A stretch of DNA of 33,220 nucleotides from Armatimonadota bacterium (GTDB taxonomy: Bacteria; Armatimonadota; Fimbriimonadia; Fimbriimonadales; ATM1). The stretch is taken from NCBI GenBank assembly GCA_022567555.1, contig JADFGT010000020.1, forward strand, positions 1 through 33,220, written 5' to 3'. The translations under genes were made by a program, and so were the position numbers. The notes under the pieces are model-generated. The model made no database searches, was not told the DNA's origin, and was given only the letters and a program-made list of their open reading frames with translations. Positions 31,775 to 33,220 of the stretch are shown one piece after another. How positions within the stretch are numbered: position 1 is the first letter of the stretch; each line of letters starts with the position of its first letter.

Positions 31775-32776
31775 GTGGACTGGGAGCGCGTATGGCAGGC
31801 CCAAACCGCCGCTGACCGTCTCGTTTCGTCCGCGCTGCTGCCCCTGTCTTGGCTGTACGAGTCAGGCTGGCGAGCATATCTGGCCGCATATCAGTCCGGC
31901 CTGAAGCGCAGGCGGCGATTTGAGATACCGATCCTCGGAGTGGGCAGCCTCGAGACGGGCGGCCTGGGGAAGACGCCCGCGGCCGTGGCGGCGGCGAACT
32001 GCCTCATTCGGATGGGAAAGCGGCCGGCGGTGAGCGCAAGCGGCTACGGAAGCCCGTCGGCGCGGTCTGCCGCGCTGATCCGGCCGGAGGACGCTGCGAC
32101 GCCCGATAGACATGGCGACGAGGCCTGCCTCATCCGGGCCAAGGTGCCGGAAGTTGGGCTGATAGTGGGCCGCGACCGGGTCCGCGCCGCCGTTCTGGCG
32201 CAGGAAGCGGGTTTCGACGCGCTCGTTCTCGATGACGGCTTCCAGCACCTGCCGCTGGCCCGCTCGGCCGACCTGCTTCTTTGGAACGCGGGCGCCCGAA
32301 ACCGGCGCTGCCTCCCGGCCGGGCCGATGCGCGAACCGGCCTCCGGATGGAGACGGGCCGACGCGATTGCAGTTCCGGAGGAGTCTAAGGGGGGGGCCAT
32401 GCCGTCCAAACCGGCGTTCCTGTTCCGGCGCGTCTTCCCCGGCCTTCGTCGCGTGCAAGGCGGCGAGCGCGCACCTCTGGACTGGCTTCGCGGGCGCTCG
32501 GTTGCGGCGCTGTGCGCCATTGCCCGCCCTCGTTCCTTCTTCGATAAGCTGGAGACCCTCGGTGCGAGGGTCGAAAGGCGCGTCGCGCTCCGCGACCACG
32601 ACCCTTTACGACTGACGCTCGACGGCGGGATTCCATGGATAGTCACCGAGAAGGACGCTATGAAACTCGCCTGCCGGGGGGGGCTGCCCGCCGACGTCTA
32701 CGCCCTGGAAATGGATATTCAGTTTTGCGACGAGGAGGCGTTTATAGATTGGCTGACAGACCGGCTGTTTCGCTAA
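31775..32776 (+). CDS. lpxK: Tetraacyldisaccharide 4'-kinase
   Basis: A 333-residue inner-membrane-associated kinase of lipid A synthesis that phosphorylates the 4' position of the tetraacyldisaccharide. The Walker A-like loop is GSLETGGLGKTP near residue 57; the family signature LDDGFQH is near 152, and late VTEKDAMKL is the conserved C-terminal block. Length is normal. The N-terminal segment (LPLSWLYESGWRAYL) could attach to the membrane. The start is a GTG 35 bp after the tRNA 5' end, and a CATAAT-like -10 lies just before it. With waaA and the next gene it argues for complete LPS synthesis. Confidence 0.94.
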   Translation: MDWERVWQAQTAADRLVSSALLPLSWLYESGWRAYLAAYQSGLKRRRRFEIPILGVGSLETGGLGKTPAAVAAANCLIRMGKRPAVSASGYGSPSARSAALIRPEDAATPDRHGDEACLIRAKVPEVGLIVGRDRVRAAVLAQEAGFDALVLDDGFQHLPLARSADLLLWNAGARNRRCLPAGPMREPASGWRRADAIAVPEESKGGAMPSKPAFLFRRVFPGLRRVQGGERAPLDWLRGRSVAALCAIARPRSFFDKLETLGARVERRVALRDHDPLRLTLDGGIPWIVTEKDAMKLACRGGLPADVYALEMDIQFCDEEAFIDWLTDRLFR

Positions 32777-32799
32777 AGCGTCGCCTGGTTTCGCGGGCC

Positions 32800-32804
32800 G
32801 GAGG
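32800..32804 (+). promoter_or_regulatory. Ribosome binding site of the lpxL-like gene
   Basis: GGAGG, 7 nt before the ATG at 32812. It decides the start of the truncated acyltransferase. Confidence 0.7.
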
Positions 32805-32811
32805 ATGCGCA

Positions 32812-33220
32812 ATGGCGGTTGCGGCGTGGATGGGCGCGGCCCTTCCCGCGTCCTGGACTACGCGGCTCGGAACCTGGCTTGGGCGGGCAGCGTACCGCGT
32901 CAGCCGCAAGCACCGCCGGCGCGCCATATCGAATCTTGCGATGTGCTTTCCGGAATGGGACGAGTCAAAGGTTCGCAACGTGGCGCGGCGCGTCTTCGAG
33001 CACTTCGGCAAGACGCTGCTGCTCTTTTTTCGGGCGGGCAAAATGAAACCGGAAGAGGTGTTGGCCTCGGTGGATGCCGGCGGCGTGGATCATCTGGACG
33101 CCGCACTGGCCCGAGGCAAGGGCGTGATTCTGATATCTGCGCATTTCGGGAACTGGGAGCGGATGTCGCATTATTTGTCGGTGAAGGGCTACGCGGTGAG
33201 CGTGGTTGTGCGGGACGCGA
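32812..33220 (+). CDS. Lipid A biosynthesis (LpxL/HtrB-like) acyltransferase, partial
   Basis: The first 136 residues of a lauroyl/myristoyl acyltransferase-type protein, running off the window end. The conserved start region RRRAISNLAMCFPEW is at about 36-50, and the catalytic H-x4-E motif appears in SAHFGNWE near residue 116. These enzymes add secondary acyl chains to Kdo-lipid A at the inner membrane. The usual length is about 300 residues, so more than half is missing from this window, not from the gene as far as can be seen. It begins 35 bp after lpxK with a good ribosome binding site, so co-transcription is likely. Confidence 0.9.
   Translation, partial: MAVAAWMGAALPASWTTRLGTWLGRAAYRVSRKHRRRAISNLAMCFPEWDESKVRNVARRVFEHFGKTLLLFFRAGKMKPEEVLASVDAGGVDHLDAALARGKGVILISAHFGNWERMSHYLSVKGYAVSVVVRDA

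Overview
The window looks like a GC-rich chromosomal segment of a Gram-negative-type (diderm) bacterium, probably one contig of an uncultured lineage. It encodes lipid A/Kdo enzymes (waaA, lpxK, a partial lpxL-type acyltransferase and a DUF374 acyltransferase), so an outer membrane with LPS is expected. GTG starts are common and most genes are packed with 1-23 bp overlaps. Gene content and style (MalG permease with a huge insert, a C-terminal HTH protein after queA, DUF2905) suggest a deep-branching phylum such as Armatimonadota or a similar lineage. That is a weak guess from protein style only; no rRNA is present. No CRISPR array, transposase or phage gene was found. The window opens with a G homopolymer, which suggests a contig edge.

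Layout. (1) 55-4688, minus strand: a compact run of a fRMsr-like GAF protein, a secreted helical-repeat protein, a molybdenum-cofactor-carrier-like protein, an alpha/beta hydrolase and an Asp/Glu-racemase-family protein. A YkgJ-type cysteine-cluster protein lies upstream at 4874-5257. (2) 5405-10457, plus strand: a redox module. One protein fuses a four-cluster ferredoxin to an NrfD membrane anchor, followed by a Cys-ligated molybdopterin oxidoreductase without a Tat signal. Then come a possible 45-codon ORF and a small secreted protein built on two copies of an unfamiliar 31-residue repeat, closed by a strong hairpin at 10484-10520. This is the most interesting part of the window. (3) 10657-17938, minus strand: mtnA, DUF374 acyltransferase, waaA, dxs, a Trm112-like methyltransferase, a secreted unknown and dapB. 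This is a housekeeping run mixing methionine salvage, envelope lipid, isoprenoid and lysine/peptidoglycan steps.

(4) 17978-26665, plus strand: a MalG-type permease with a roughly 280-residue insert after its first helix. It is followed by DUF2905, a HAD hydrolase, queA, an HTH protein, a GT4 glycosyltransferase, dgt and a UvrD/PcrA helicase; six of these genes form an unbroken chain of overlaps. (5) 26669-28336, minus strand: aat and a gluzincin-like peptidase, separated by a small repeat island (heptamer repeat plus an inverted CACAAAGAC motif). (6) 28621-33220: RNase E/G (plus), a stand-alone ComEC-like metallo-beta-lactamase (minus), tRNA-Lys(UUU) with encoded CCA (minus), lpxK (plus) and the 5' part of an lpxL/htrB-like acyltransferase cut by the window end. 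No stretch over 300 bp lacks a gene; the longest gap is 28337-28620.
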